From contig NZ_CP053707.1 of assembly GCF_013201035.1 (NCBI RefSeq), positions 1,240,001 to 1,304,000 on the forward strand: a DNA stretch of 64,000 bases, written 5' to 3'. Under the pieces are notes generated by a model that saw only the letters and a list, made by a program, of their open reading frames with translations, was not told the DNA's origin and searched no databases. Every line of letters starts with the position of its first letter. Within the stretch, counting starts at the first letter, position 1. The DNA comes from Arthrobacter sp. NEB 688. Its GTDB lineage: Bacteria; Actinomycetota; Actinomycetes; Actinomycetales; Dermatophilaceae. This document shows positions 1-8,472 of the stretch, one piece after another. A program made the translations under genes and the position numbers.

Positions 1-2
1 TC

Positions 3-2312
3 GGCGCGCGCTTCGACCTCTCGGCCGTGCCGCTCGAGGAGTCAGGTCTCGCGCCGAAGGAGGTGTGGTGCAACGAGTCCCAGGAGCGGTACGTCGTCGC
101 CATCGCCCCGGAGTCGCTGCCGGCCTTCGCCGCCCTGTGCGAGCGCGAGCGCTGCCCGCACGCCGTCGTCGGCGTCGCGCGCGACGACGGGCAGCTCGTC
201 CTCGCCGAGGGCCCGGACGACGTGCCCGGTGAGGACCGCGCCATCGACATGCCGATGGAGACGCTGCTCGGCAAGCCGCCGCGGATGACCCGCGACGTCA
301 CGCGCGTCCAGCGGCAGGGCGACGACCTCGACCTCGACGCGCTCGACGTCCGCGAGGCCGCCTACGCCGTGCTGCGCCACCCGACCGTCGCGTCCAAGCG
401 CTTCCTCGTGACGATCGCCGACCGCACCGTCGGCGGGCTGACGCACCGCGACCAGATGGTCGGGCCGTGGCAGGTCCCCGTCGCCGACGTCGCGGTGACC
501 CTCGCCGACCACGTCGGGTTCGCCGGCGAGGCGATGGCCAGCGGCGAGCGGATGCCCCTCGCGTCCGTCGACGCGCCGGCCTCCGGGCGGATGGCCGTCG
601 GCGAGGCGCTGACCAACCTGCTGGCGGCCCCGGTGGCCGCGCTCTCGCGGGTCAAGCTGTCCTGCAACTGGATGGCCGCGTGCGGCGAGCCCGGCGAGGA
701 CGCCGCGCTCTACGACACGGTGCACGCCGTCGGGATGGAGCTCTGCCCCGCGCTCGGCATCTCGGTGCCGGTCGGCAAGGACTCGCTCTCGATGCGCACC
801 CGCTGGACCGACCACATGGGCGACACCCGGCAGGTCACCTCGCCGGTCTCGCTCGTCGTCACCGCCTTCGCCTCGCTCGACGACGTCCGCGGCACGTGGA
901 CCCCACAGCTGCGCGACGGCTCCTCGCTCGTCCTCGTCGACCTCGGCGCCGGCCGCGACCGCCTCGGCGGCTCGATGCTCGCGCAGGTCTCGGGCGTGTT
1001 CGGCCGCGAGGTGCCCGACCTCGACGACCCGCAGCGCCTCGTCGCGCTGGCCACCGCGCTCGTCGAGCTGCGCGACCGCGACCTCGTGACGGCCTACCAC
1101 GACCGCTCGGACGGCGGCCTGTGGGCCGCGGTGTGCGAGATGGCCTTCGCCGGCGGGATGGGCCTGGACGTCGAGGCGTCCTCGGTGGCCGGCCTGTTCG
1201 CCGAGGAGCTCGGTGTCGTCCTCGGCGTGCCCGAGCGCAGCGTGCCGGAGGCGCTCGAGGTGCTCGGCGCCCACGGGCTCGCCGACCTCGCCTCGGTCGT
1301 CGGCCGCACGGTCAGCGAGCGTCGCGTCCGGGTCTCCGCCGGCGGGGCGCGCGTCCTCGACGAGCGGGTCCGCGACCTCGCCCAGGCGTGGGACGAGGTG
1401 TCGTGGCGGATGTCGGTGCAGCGTGACAACCCCGGCGCCGCCGACGAGGAGCACGCCGCCGTCGGCCGCGACGGCGACCCCGGGCTCGTCGTGGCCCCGA
1501 GCTTCGACCCGACCGACGACGTCGCGCTGCCGTACCTCGCGACCGGGGTGCGTCCCAAGGTCGCCGTGCTGCGCGAGCAGGGCGTCAACAGCCACGTCGA
1601 GACCGCGTTCATGCTCGACGCCGCCGGCTTCGACGCCTACGACGTGCACATGACCGACCTGCAGTCGGGCCGCTTCGACCTCGCCGACGTCCAGGGCCTC
1701 GTGGCCGCCGGAGGGTTCTCCTACGGCGACACGCTCGGAGCCGGTGAGGGCTGGGCCCGCTCGGTCCTGTTCTCGCAGAGGCTGACCGAGCAGTTCCGCG
1801 ACTTCTTCCACCGCGACGGCACCTTCGGGCTCGGCATCTGCAACGGCTGCCAGATGTTCGCCGCGCTGGCCGACCTCGTGCCCGGCGCCGAGGCCTGGCC
1901 GCGGTTCACCCGCAACCGCTCGGAGCAGTACGAGGCGCGCCTCACGCAGGTCGAGGTGCTCGACAGCCCGTCGGTGCTCATGACGGGGATGGCCGGCAGC
2001 CGCCTGCCCATCGCCGTCGCGCACGGCGAGGGCTTCGCGAACTTCTCGGCCCGTGGCGACCTCGGCGCGGTGCACCAGGTGGCGCGCTTCGTCGACCACC
2101 ACGGGGCGCCGGCCTCGACGCACCCGTTCAACCCGAACGGCTCGCCCGGCGGGCTCACGGCGGTGACGACGACCGACGGCCGCTTCACGGCGATGATGCC
2201 GCACCCCGAGCGGGTGTCGCGCAACGTCCAGATGTCGTGGACCAGCGGCGACGTCGACGACGAGAGCCCGTGGCTGCGGATGTTCCGCAACGCCCGCGTG
2301 TTCGCGGGCTGA
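3..2312 (+). CDS. purL: Large single-chain FGAM synthase PurL, 5' truncated by the window edge
   Basis: C-terminal 769 codons of phosphoribosylformylglycinamidine synthase, which uses ATP and glutamine to convert FGAR to FGAM in de novo purine synthesis. The frame is open at the left edge, so the true start is outside. Seen in order: the family block CNESQERYV, VGKDSLSM, AYHDRSDGG (second AIRS-like synthetase half), then from about base 1556 a class I glutamine amidotransferase domain. Its nucleophile is the Cys of GICNGCQMF (codon 1839-1841) and its His/Glu pair is in MMPHPERV. The sequence aligns by eye along its whole length with the roughly 1,300-residue E. coli PurL. Most actinobacteria use separate PurS, PurQ and a small PurL, so this architecture is notable. 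purF follows 12 kb downstream on the same strand. Confidence 0.96.
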   Translation, partial: GARFDLSAVPLEESGLAPKEVWCNESQERYVVAIAPESLPAFAALCERERCPHAVVGVARDDGQLVLAEGPDDVPGEDRAIDMPMETLLGKPPRMTRDVTRVQRQGDDLDLDALDVREAAYAVLRHPTVASKRFLVTIADRTVGGLTHRDQMVGPWQVPVADVAVTLADHVGFAGEAMASGERMPLASVDAPASGRMAVGEALTNLLAAPVAALSRVKLSCNWMAACGEPGEDAALYDTVHAVGMELCPALGISVPVGKDSLSMRTRWTDHMGDTRQVTSPVSLVVTAFASLDDVRGTWTPQLRDGSSLVLVDLGAGRDRLGGSMLAQVSGVFGREVPDLDDPQRLVALATALVELRDRDLVTAYHDRSDGGLWAAVCEMAFAGGMGLDVEASSVAGLFAEELGVVLGVPERSVPEALEVLGAHGLADLASVVGRTVSERRVRVSAGGARVLDERVRDLAQAWDEVSWRMSVQRDNPGAADEEHAAVGRDGDPGLVVAPSFDPTDDVALPYLATGVRPKVAVLREQGVNSHVETAFMLDAAGFDAYDVHMTDLQSGRFDLADVQGLVAAGGFSYGDTLGAGEGWARSVLFSQRLTEQFRDFFHRDGTFGLGICNGCQMFAALADLVPGAEAWPRFTRNRSEQYEARLTQVEVLDSPSVLMTGMAGSRLPIAVAHGEGFANFSARGDLGAVHQVARFVDHHGAPASTHPFNPNGSPGGLTAVTTTDGRFTAMMPHPERVSRNVQMSWTSGDVDDESPWLRMFRNARVFAG

Positions 2313-2332
2313 CCGAGGAGAGGGGGGCCGCC

Positions 2333-2782
2333 GTGCTGACACCCGAGGACGTGCTGACCAGCACGTTCACGCAGACCCAGTTCCGGGACGGCTACGACGA
2401 GGGGCAGGTCGACGACCTGCTCGACGCCGTCGCCGAGACGCTGCGGGCGCACGCGGGGACGGGGCGCCCGCCGCGTCGCCCGCTGACGGCCGCCGGCCTG
2501 CGTGCCTCCCGGCTCTCGGTGACCCGGATGCGCCGGGGCTACGACATGGCCGAGGTCGACGCGCTGCTCGAGCGGGCCGCCACGGCGCTGGACGCGCTCG
2601 AGCGCGGCGGGGCCCCCGCCGGCGCAGCGGCCCCGCCCACCGCGCCGCCGACCGCCTCGCCGCCGTCCGCCCCGTCCGGTGCGCTCGCGGCGCCGTCCGG
2701 TGCGCTCGCGGCGCCGTCCGGCCCGCGCGAGGGCCTGGGCGCCCGGCTGCTGCGGGTCCTGCGGGGCGACCCGCGCGGATGA
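2333..2782 (+). CDS. Small DivIVA-motif protein with two motif copies
   Basis: 149 residues. The GTG at 2333 is chosen because GAGGAGAGGGGG lies just upstream; longer versions would run into purL, which ends 20 bp before. Two DivIVA-like motifs are visible: FRDGYDEGQVDDLLD at about residues 19-33 and RRGYDMAEVDALLER at about 68-82. Both match the short R-x-GY-(D)-x(2-3)-V-D-x-L-L signature used for DivIVA/Wag31-type coiled coils. The tail (about residue 85 on) is Ala/Pro/Ser-rich and holds the 7-residue repeat APSGALA. It lacks the long coiled coil of Wag31, so it is a small relative and not the main polar scaffold. It overlaps the next gene by 4 bp, suggesting translational coupling. Role unknown. 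Confidence 0.75.
   Translation: MLTPEDVLTSTFTQTQFRDGYDEGQVDDLLDAVAETLRAHAGTGRPPRRPLTAAGLRASRLSVTRMRRGYDMAEVDALLERAATALDALERGGAPAGAAAPPTAPPTASPPSAPSGALAAPSGALAAPSGPREGLGARLLRVLRGDPRG
2672..2721 (+). repeat. 21-bp coding tandem repeat, 2.4 copies
   Basis: The unit beginning CCGTCCGGTGCGCTCGCGG occurs exactly twice (2672-2692, 2693-2713) and then as an 8-bp partial copy. It keeps frame and encodes APSGALA repeats in the tail of the DivIVA-motif protein. Copy number could vary between strains by slippage. Confidence 0.9.
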
Positions 2783-3897
2783 GCCCGCGCGTCCTCGACG
2801 ACCTCGCCCTCGCCCGATGGCGGTTCCGGACGCTGCTGCTCGACGGGGCGAGCGCGCCGGACGCACCCTCTGCCGTCCGCTCGCTGCTGGCCGTCCAGGC
2901 CGAGAACCTCGAGCAGACCGCGTGGGCGCTGGCCTCGCGGACGAGCGGCCTGACGCGCACCGGCCTCGCGGGGCTCCTCGCGTCGGGTGAGCTCGTGCGC
3001 CTGCACGTCCTGCGACCCACGTGGCACCTCGTGCACCGCGACGACGTGCGCTGGCTGCTCGAGCTGACCGGGCCGCGGGTGCGCCACCAGGTCGGCCGCC
3101 AGCTGGAGCGCGACCTCGGCCTTCCGTCCGCCCGGGTGGCCGCCCTCGGCGACCGCGTCGAGGAGGTGCTGACCGTCGCGCCCGACCGGACGCGCGACGA
3201 GCTCGCCGACGCGCTGCGGGAGGCCGGCGAGGAGGTGACGGGGATGCAGCTCATGGTCCTGCTGACGCACCTCGAGCTCGGGCTGCGGGTGGGCAGCGGC
3301 CGGCCGCGCCCCGACGGCGGCACCGGTCGGCACACGTACGCGCCCCTGGGTCAACGGCTCCCGGCATCCCCGTCGATGGACCGGGCCGAGGCGCTGGGCG
3401 AGCTGGCGCGTCGCTATGCGGTGGGCCACGGGCCGGTGACCGAGCGCGACCTCGCGTACTGGGCGACCCTGCCGCTCGGTGACGTCCGGGCCGGTCTCGC
3501 CGCGGCCGCGGGCGGGCTGGGGTCCTTCGAGCACGACGGGCGCACCTGGTGGCACGCACCGGGGGAGGAGCCGCCGGCCCGGTCGAGGACACCGCGGGTC
3601 CACCTCGTCCACCTGCTCGACGAGTGGTACCGCGGCTACCAGGACTCGCGGCGGGTCGTCGACGTCGCCGGCCTGCACCCGGTGGGGCGGGAGCCGTCGA
3701 TCGGGCTGCTCGTCGTCGACGCGCAGGTCGCCGGCGTGGCGCGGCGCACCGTCCGGGGCGGGACGCTGGCCGTCGAGGTCACGCCCTACCGGCCGCTGGG
3801 CGCCGCCGAGCGGCGTGCGCTCGGGCGCGAGGCGGAGGCGCTCGCCGGCTGGCTGGGGCGCGAGCTCGCCCTCACCGTCGTCGACCCCGGCGCCTGA
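2779..3897 (+). CDS. Winged-helix DNA-binding domain protein (HTH_42 / YcaQ-like family)
   Basis: 372 residues; its ATG overlaps the stop of the DivIVA-motif gene. The N-terminal part (LLAVQAENLEQTAWALASR, then LHVLRPTWHLVHRDDVRWLL) and the central block RRYAVGHGPVTERDLAYWATLPL are characteristic of the HTH_42 family. That family includes YcaQ/AlkX-type proteins linked to DNA interstrand crosslink unhooking, alongside many actinobacterial members of unknown function. The crosslink-glycosylase active-site motif was not clearly seen, so only the family call is made. No signal peptide or membrane segment; probably cytoplasmic. Nothing in the neighbourhood gives a specific role. Confidence 0.8.
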   Translation: MSPRVLDDLALARWRFRTLLLDGASAPDAPSAVRSLLAVQAENLEQTAWALASRTSGLTRTGLAGLLASGELVRLHVLRPTWHLVHRDDVRWLLELTGPRVRHQVGRQLERDLGLPSARVAALGDRVEEVLTVAPDRTRDELADALREAGEEVTGMQLMVLLTHLELGLRVGSGRPRPDGGTGRHTYAPLGQRLPASPSMDRAEALGELARRYAVGHGPVTERDLAYWATLPLGDVRAGLAAAAGGLGSFEHDGRTWWHAPGEEPPARSRTPRVHLVHLLDEWYRGYQDSRRVVDVAGLHPVGREPSIGLLVVDAQVAGVARRTVRGGTLAVEVTPYRPLGAAERRALGREAEALAGWLGRELALTVVDPGA

Positions 3898-3974
3898 GCC
3901 CGCGACGGAGGTTCGGCCCGGGGTGCCCCCACCCTGCTCGGGCACGGGTCGGAGGGTCCCGGAGGGGGTACAAC

Positions 3975-4487
3975 ATGGGAATGGACACCACCATCGAGCT
4001 CACCGTCGACGGGCAGCGGCGGCAGCTGACCGTCGACACCCGCACCACCCTCCTGGACGCCCTGCGTGAGCGGCTGGCGGTCACCTCGCCGAAGAAGGGG
4101 TGCGACCACGGCCAGTGCGGCTCGTGCACGGTGCTCCTCGACGGCCGCCGGCACCTCACCTGCCTGGCCCTCGCGGTCGCCTTCGACGGCTCGGAGGTCG
4201 TGACGGCCGAGGGGCTGGCCACCGACGACGCGCTGCACCACGTGCAGGAGGCCTTCCTCGAGCACGACGGCTACCAGTGCGGCTACTGCACGCCGGGCCA
4301 GGTGTGCTCGGCCGTCGGTGTCCTCGACGAGGCGAAGCAGGGCCATCCCAGCCACGTCACCGAGGACCTCGAGGCCGACGTCGAGCTGACCGACGACGAG
4401 ATCCGGGAGCGGATGAGCGGCAACCTGTGCCGCTGCGGCGCGTACCCCGGCATCCTCGCCGCGGTGAAGGCGGCGGTGGGAGCATGA
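3975..4487 (+). CDS. Molybdo-flavoenzyme small subunit, two [2Fe-2S] clusters
   Basis: 170 residues; ATG at 3975 follows GGAGGGGG at 3961-3968. It carries the electron-transfer subunit of a xanthine-oxidase-family enzyme. A plant-type ferredoxin domain has Cys43, Cys48, Cys51 and Cys63 (CDHGQCGSC then LTC). An all-alpha domain has Cys102, Cys105, Cys152 and Cys154 (CGYC and CRC). Unlike E. coli PaoA there is no twin-arginine signal peptide, so the complex is predicted to be cytoplasmic. First gene of a three-gene operon (small, FAD, Mo subunits) with 4-bp overlaps. Substrate is not determinable from this subunit. Confidence 0.92.
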   Translation: MGMDTTIELTVDGQRRQLTVDTRTTLLDALRERLAVTSPKKGCDHGQCGSCTVLLDGRRHLTCLALAVAFDGSEVVTAEGLATDDALHHVQEAFLEHDGYQCGYCTPGQVCSAVGVLDEAKQGHPSHVTEDLEADVELTDDEIRERMSGNLCRCGAYPGILAAVKAAVGA

Positions 4488-5485
4488 GGGAGCTCGACTA
4501 CGTCCGCGCGAGCGACGTCGAGGAGGCGGTCGCCCTCGTGTCCGGCGACCCCGACGCCCGCTACCTCGGCGGCGGCACCAACCTCGTCGACCACCTCAAG
4601 CTCGGCATCGCGCGGCCCGCGCGCCTCGTCGACGTCAGCCGGCTCGGCCTCGACGGCGTCGAGGAGCAGGACGGCTCCGACGGGCGCGTCCTCCACGTCG
4701 GCGCGAACGTCCGCAACAGCGACCTCGCCGCGCACCCGGTGGTCCGCTCGGCCTTCCCCGTGCTGTCGCGCGCGCTGCTGTCGGGTGCGTCCGGGCAGCT
4801 GCGCCACCAGGCGAGCACCGGCGGCAACCTCCTCCAGCGCACCCGCTGCGTGTACTTCCAGGACGTGTCGACCCCGTGCAACAAGCGCGAGCCCGGCAGC
4901 GGCTGCTCGGCGGTCGGCGGCTACGGCCGCCAGGACGCCGTCCTCGGGGCGAGCGAGCACTGCGTCGCCACCCACCCCTCCGACATGGCGGTCGCGATGG
5001 CCGCCCTCGACGCCGTCGTCGTCGTGCGGGGCCCGCAGGGCGAGCGGCGCGTGCCCGTCCGCGAGCTGCACCGCCTGCCCGGCGACCGACCCGACGTCGA
5101 CACGACGCTCGAGCACGGCGACCTCGTGACCGGGGTCGAGCTGCCCTTCACCGACGCGGCCCGCTGCTCGACCTACCTCAAGGTCCGTGACCGCGCCTCG
5201 TACGCCTTCGCGCTCGTGTCCGTCGCGGCCGCGCTGGAGCTCGAGGGCGACGTCGTCCGGGAGGTCCGCATCGCCTGGGGCGGGGTCGCGCACAAGCCGT
5301 GGCGCGCCACCGCCGCCGAGGAGGCCCTGACCGGGACGACGCTCGACGAGGACGCCGTCCGCGCCGCCGTCGACGCCGAGCTGGCCGCCGCCACGACCAC
5401 CGACCAGACCGCCTACAAGCTGCCGATGCTGCGGGGCGCCACCACGCGCACCCTGCTCCGCCTCGCCGGGAAGGACCTCTCGTGA
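4484..5485 (+). CDS. Molybdo-flavoenzyme FAD subunit with extra [4Fe-4S]-type cysteines (PaoB-like)
   Basis: 333 residues; ATG overlaps the upstream stop. It is the FAD-binding subunit that passes electrons from the 2Fe-2S subunit to the acceptor. FAD-binding blocks GGGTNLVDHLK (about 28-38) and STGGNLLQRTRC (about 111-122) are present. Four cysteines (122, 132, 141, 160) fall in the segment RCVYFQD...PCNKREPGSGC. This matches the insertion that binds an additional [4Fe-4S] cluster in E. coli PaoB/YagS and the 4-hydroxybenzoyl-CoA reductase beta subunit. It argues for an aldehyde-oxidoreductase-type enzyme over classical xanthine dehydrogenase. The operon carries no XdhC-like maturation gene. 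Confidence 0.92.
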   Translation: MRELDYVRASDVEEAVALVSGDPDARYLGGGTNLVDHLKLGIARPARLVDVSRLGLDGVEEQDGSDGRVLHVGANVRNSDLAAHPVVRSAFPVLSRALLSGASGQLRHQASTGGNLLQRTRCVYFQDVSTPCNKREPGSGCSAVGGYGRQDAVLGASEHCVATHPSDMAVAMAALDAVVVVRGPQGERRVPVRELHRLPGDRPDVDTTLEHGDLVTGVELPFTDAARCSTYLKVRDRASYAFALVSVAAALELEGDVVREVRIAWGGVAHKPWRATAAEEALTGTTLDEDAVRAAVDAELAAATTTDQTAYKLPMLRGATTRTLLRLAGKDLS

Positions 5486-7602
5486 GCACCGGGACGAGCA
5501 CCACCCCCGTCACCCCGCGCTCGATGGGCACCCGCCTCGACCGCGTCGACGGCCCCGAGAAGGTGACCGGCCGCGCGACCTACGCCGTCGAGAGCGCCGC
5601 CCACGACACCGGCGACCCCCTCCACGTCTGGCTCGTCCGGTCGACCGTGGCCAAGGGCGAGGTCGAGCGCCTCGACCCGGCGCCGGCGCTCGCCCACCCC
5701 GGGGTCGTCGCCGTCCTCGACCACACGAGCGCGATGCGCCTGGCCGACACCGACGACGGCGAGCTGGCCATCCTCCAGGACGCCACCGTGCACTTCCGCG
5801 GCCAGGTCGTCGCGCTCGTCCTCGCCGAGACCTCCGAGGCCGCCCGCGAGGGCGCCGCACTCGTCGACGTCCGCTACCGCGAGGAGGCGTTCGAGGCCGA
5901 GCTGCGCGAGGACAACGCGACCTACCGCCCCGACACGGTCAACCCGTCGATGGAGACCGACACCGAGGACGGCGACGTCGACGCCGCCCTCGCCGGCGCC
6001 GCGGTGCTCGTCGAGCAGACCTACCGCACGCCCTACGAGCACAACAACCCGATGGAGCCGCACGCCACCGTCGCCCGCTGGGCGCAGGACGGCACCGACG
6101 GCGAGGTCCTCGACCTCGTCGACTCCACGCAGGGCGTCCACGCCGTCGCCGCCGCGGTCGCGCCGGTGCTGGGCCTGGAGCCCGCGCAGGTGCGGGTCCG
6201 GGCCCCCTACGTCGGCGGCGGCTTCGGCAGCAAGGGCCAGCCGCACGCCCACGTCGTCGCCGCGGCGCTCGCCGCCCACGCGGTCCGGCCCCGCCCGGTG
6301 CGCCTGGCCGTCACCCGCCAGCAGATGTTCTCGCTGACCGGCTACCGGACGGCCACCATCTCGCACGTGCGCCTCGGCGCCGACGCGGACGGGCGGCTCG
6401 TCGGCCTCGAGCACCGGGTGCAGGAGCAGACCTCGGCCGTCAAGGAGTTCGCCGAGCAGACGGCCTCCCCGAGCCGGATGATGTACGCCGCCCCGGCCCG
6501 GCGCACGAGCCACCGCCTCGCCGTCCTCGACGTCGCCGTCCCCTCGTGGATGCGCGCGCCCGGCGAGATGCCCGGGATGTTCGCCGGCGAGGTCGCGATG
6601 GACGAGCTGGCGCTCGCCTGCGGGATCGACCCCGTCGAGCTGCGGCTGCGCAACGAGCCGGACACCGACCCCGAGACGGGCAAGCCCTTCGACGTCCGCC
6701 GGCTGCCCGAGTGCCTGCGCCGCGGCGCCGAGCGCTTCGGCTGGGCCGACCGCCCGGCGCAGGCCCGGGCCCGCCGCGAGGGCGAGTGGTGGGTCGGCAC
6801 CGGCGTCGCCGCCGCGACCTACCCCGCGATGAAGATGCCGGGCAACCAGGCGCGCGTCACGGCGCTGGCCGGCGGACGGTACGGCGTGGCCATCGGCTGC
6901 GTCGACATCGGCACGGGTGCACGGACCGTGCTGACGCAGATCGCCGCCGACGCCCTCGGGGTCGAGCCCGGCGACGTCGACCTCGAGGTCGCGGACACGC
7001 GCCTGCCCCCGGCGTCCGTCGCGGGCGGCTCCTCGGGCACGAGCTCGTGGGGCAGCGCCGTCGTCGCGGCCGCCCAGCGTTTCCGCGCCGAGCACGGCGC
7101 CGACCCCGCGCCCGGGGCGGAGGTCACCGCGTCGGCGGCCAAGAGCCCGGCCGAGACCGAGACCGCGAACCACTCCTTCGGGGCGGTGTTCTGCGAGGCC
7201 CGCGTCAACCACTGGACCGGCGAGGTGCGCGTGCCCCGGCTGCTCGGGGTCTACTCCGTCGGGCGGGTCCTCAACCCCGTGACCGCCCGTTCGCAGCTCG
7301 TCGGGGGGCTCGTCATGGGCCTGTCGGTCGCGCTGTTCGAGGAGTCCTGGCGCGACCCGCGCTTCGGCCACGTCGTGACCCAGGACCTCGCGAGCTACCA
7401 CGTCGCCGCCCACGCCGACGTCCTCGACGTCGAGGCCGAGTGGCTGGAGGAGTCCGACGAGGCCTTCACGCCGATGGGCTCGCGCGGCATCGGCGAGATC
7501 GGCATCGTCGGCACGGCGGCCGCGATCGCCAACGCCGTGCACCACGCGACGGGGGTGCGGGTGCGGGAGCTGCCGCTCACGCCGGACCGCTTCCTGTCCT
7601 GA
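5482..7602 (+). CDS. Molybdenum-binding catalytic subunit, xanthine-oxidase family (PaoC-like)
   Basis: 706 residues from a GTG that overlaps the FAD-subunit stop. It is the substrate-oxidising subunit that binds the molybdopterin cofactor. Visible blocks are RVDGPEKVTGRATYAVE at the N terminus, APYVGGGFGSKGQ (Moco-binding loop), RAPGEMPGMFAGEVAMDEL, and GSRGIGEIGIVG near the C terminus. The Glu at residue 672 in the last block is the invariant catalytic base of the family. Arrangement and subunit lengths resemble E. coli PaoABC, an aldehyde oxidoreductase, so oxidation of an aldehyde to a carboxylate is the best inference. A purine substrate is not excluded, given the pur genes on either side. 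Confidence 0.9.
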   Translation: MSTGTSTTPVTPRSMGTRLDRVDGPEKVTGRATYAVESAAHDTGDPLHVWLVRSTVAKGEVERLDPAPALAHPGVVAVLDHTSAMRLADTDDGELAILQDATVHFRGQVVALVLAETSEAAREGAALVDVRYREEAFEAELREDNATYRPDTVNPSMETDTEDGDVDAALAGAAVLVEQTYRTPYEHNNPMEPHATVARWAQDGTDGEVLDLVDSTQGVHAVAAAVAPVLGLEPAQVRVRAPYVGGGFGSKGQPHAHVVAAALAAHAVRPRPVRLAVTRQQMFSLTGYRTATISHVRLGADADGRLVGLEHRVQEQTSAVKEFAEQTASPSRMMYAAPARRTSHRLAVLDVAVPSWMRAPGEMPGMFAGEVAMDELALACGIDPVELRLRNEPDTDPETGKPFDVRRLPECLRRGAERFGWADRPAQARARREGEWWVGTGVAAATYPAMKMPGNQARVTALAGGRYGVAIGCVDIGTGARTVLTQIAADALGVEPGDVDLEVADTRLPPASVAGGSSGTSSWGSAVVAAAQRFRAEHGADPAPGAEVTASAAKSPAETETANHSFGAVFCEARVNHWTGEVRVPRLLGVYSVGRVLNPVTARSQLVGGLVMGLSVALFEESWRDPRFGHVVTQDLASYHVAAHADVLDVEAEWLEESDEAFTPMGSRGIGEIGIVGTAAAIANAVHHATGVRVRELPLTPDRFLS

Positions 7603-7622
7603 CCACCGGCGGGTGGTCGGGG

Positions 7623-8429
7623 TCAGCGCACCCGCCACCCGCCGGGGTCCGGGGGCTCGGGGGACGCCGCCGCCGTGCCGTCGCCGGAGCGCAGCGGGCG
7701 GGCGCCCGGGACGCGGCGGGCGACGTCGGTCCACGGCAGCACCCCGGTGGGCAGGACGGCCGAGGCGGCGGCCCGCCGCAGCGTGTAGAGGTCGAGGGGC
7801 CCCGGGGACGCCACGAGCACGACGTTGCCGAAGCGCCGTCCCTTGAGGACCTCGTGCAGGCCGACGAACGCGGTGTGCCCGAACACCTCCTGCGCGCCGG
7901 CGGCGACCCGGGCGGCGTAGCGCATCCCCGGCTCGTCGGTGACGTTGGCGAGCAATAGGCCGCCGGGGACGAGGACCCGCCGCACGTCGTCGAGCCACTC
8001 GACGGTGGTCAGGCCCGGCGGCACCCGGCCGTCGACGAACGCGTCGAGGACGACGACGTCGGCGCTGCCGTCGGCCAGGGCGGCGACCCCCTCCTCGCCG
8101 CCGACCGGCCGCACGCGCATCCGGTGGCCGCGGGGCAGGGGGATGTCGCGGCGCACCTGCTCGGTGAGGGCGGCGTCGGGCTCCATGACGATCTGCGGCG
8201 AGCCGGGGCGCGTCGCCTGCACCCAGCGCGGCAGGGTCAGCCCCCCGCCGCCGACGTGGGTGACGCGCAGCGTCCCGGCGGGGGCGAGCGCGTCGACGAC
8301 GAGCGCGAGGTGCTGGACGTACTCGAAGTGCAGGACGGTGGGGTCCTCGAGCTCGACGGCCGACTGCGGGTAGCCGTCGAGGAGCACGGCGGCCACCCCG
8401 CCCTCGACCTCGATGCGCACCTCGCCCAC
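7623..8429 (-). CDS. Spermidine-synthase-like SAM-fold protein
   Basis: 268 residues from GTG 8429. It has the Rossmann-type aminopropyltransferase/methyltransferase fold: SAVELEDPTVLHFEYVQHLALVVDAL at the N terminus, then a nucleotide-binding segment VTHVGGGGLTLPRW, an acidic strand end QIVMEPD, and VVVLDAFVDGRVP. In spermidine synthases the corresponding loops bind decarboxylated SAM. Here the putrescine-binding motifs are not clear, so the substrate is unknown. The gene is convergent with the molybdo-enzyme operon and divergent from the sterol-carrier gene. TAGCCT lies 6 nt before the start, which suggests a leaderless transcript. Confidence 0.75.
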   Translation of the reverse strand: MGEVRIEVEGGVAAVLLDGYPQSAVELEDPTVLHFEYVQHLALVVDALAPAGTLRVTHVGGGGLTLPRWVQATRPGSPQIVMEPDAALTEQVRRDIPLPRGHRMRVRPVGGEEGVAALADGSADVVVLDAFVDGRVPPGLTTVEWLDDVRRVLVPGGLLLANVTDEPGMRYAARVAAGAQEVFGHTAFVGLHEVLKGRRFGNVVLVASPGPLDLYTLRRAAASAVLPTGVLPWTDVARRVPGARPLRSGDGTAAASPEPPDPGGWRVR

Positions 8430-8435
8430 GGGGGA

Positions 8436-8465
8436 AGGCTATGCGTCGGTGGGCTTCGGTAGCGT
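8436..8465. promoter_or_regulatory. Divergent pair of leaderless -10 boxes
   Basis: TAGCCT on the minus strand (8441-8436) ends 6 nt before the GTG at 8429. TAGCGT on the plus strand (8460-8465) ends 7 nt before the ATG at 8473. Both match TANNNT placed so that transcription would begin at the start codon. The two -10 boxes are only 18 bp apart, so the two -35 regions must overlap the opposite promoter. Confidence 0.6.
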
Positions 8466-8472
8466 CGGGGGC

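Noticed and set aside
42-2342. 766-codon open frame antisense to purL
   Set aside because: Composition is Arg/Val/Gly-rich shadow sequence; purL motifs on the plus strand explain the region.
3975-7602. Xanthine dehydrogenase of purine catabolism, given the pur neighbours
   Set aside because: The four-cysteine insertion in the FAD subunit is of PaoB type and no xdhC is present; kept only as an alternative substrate class.
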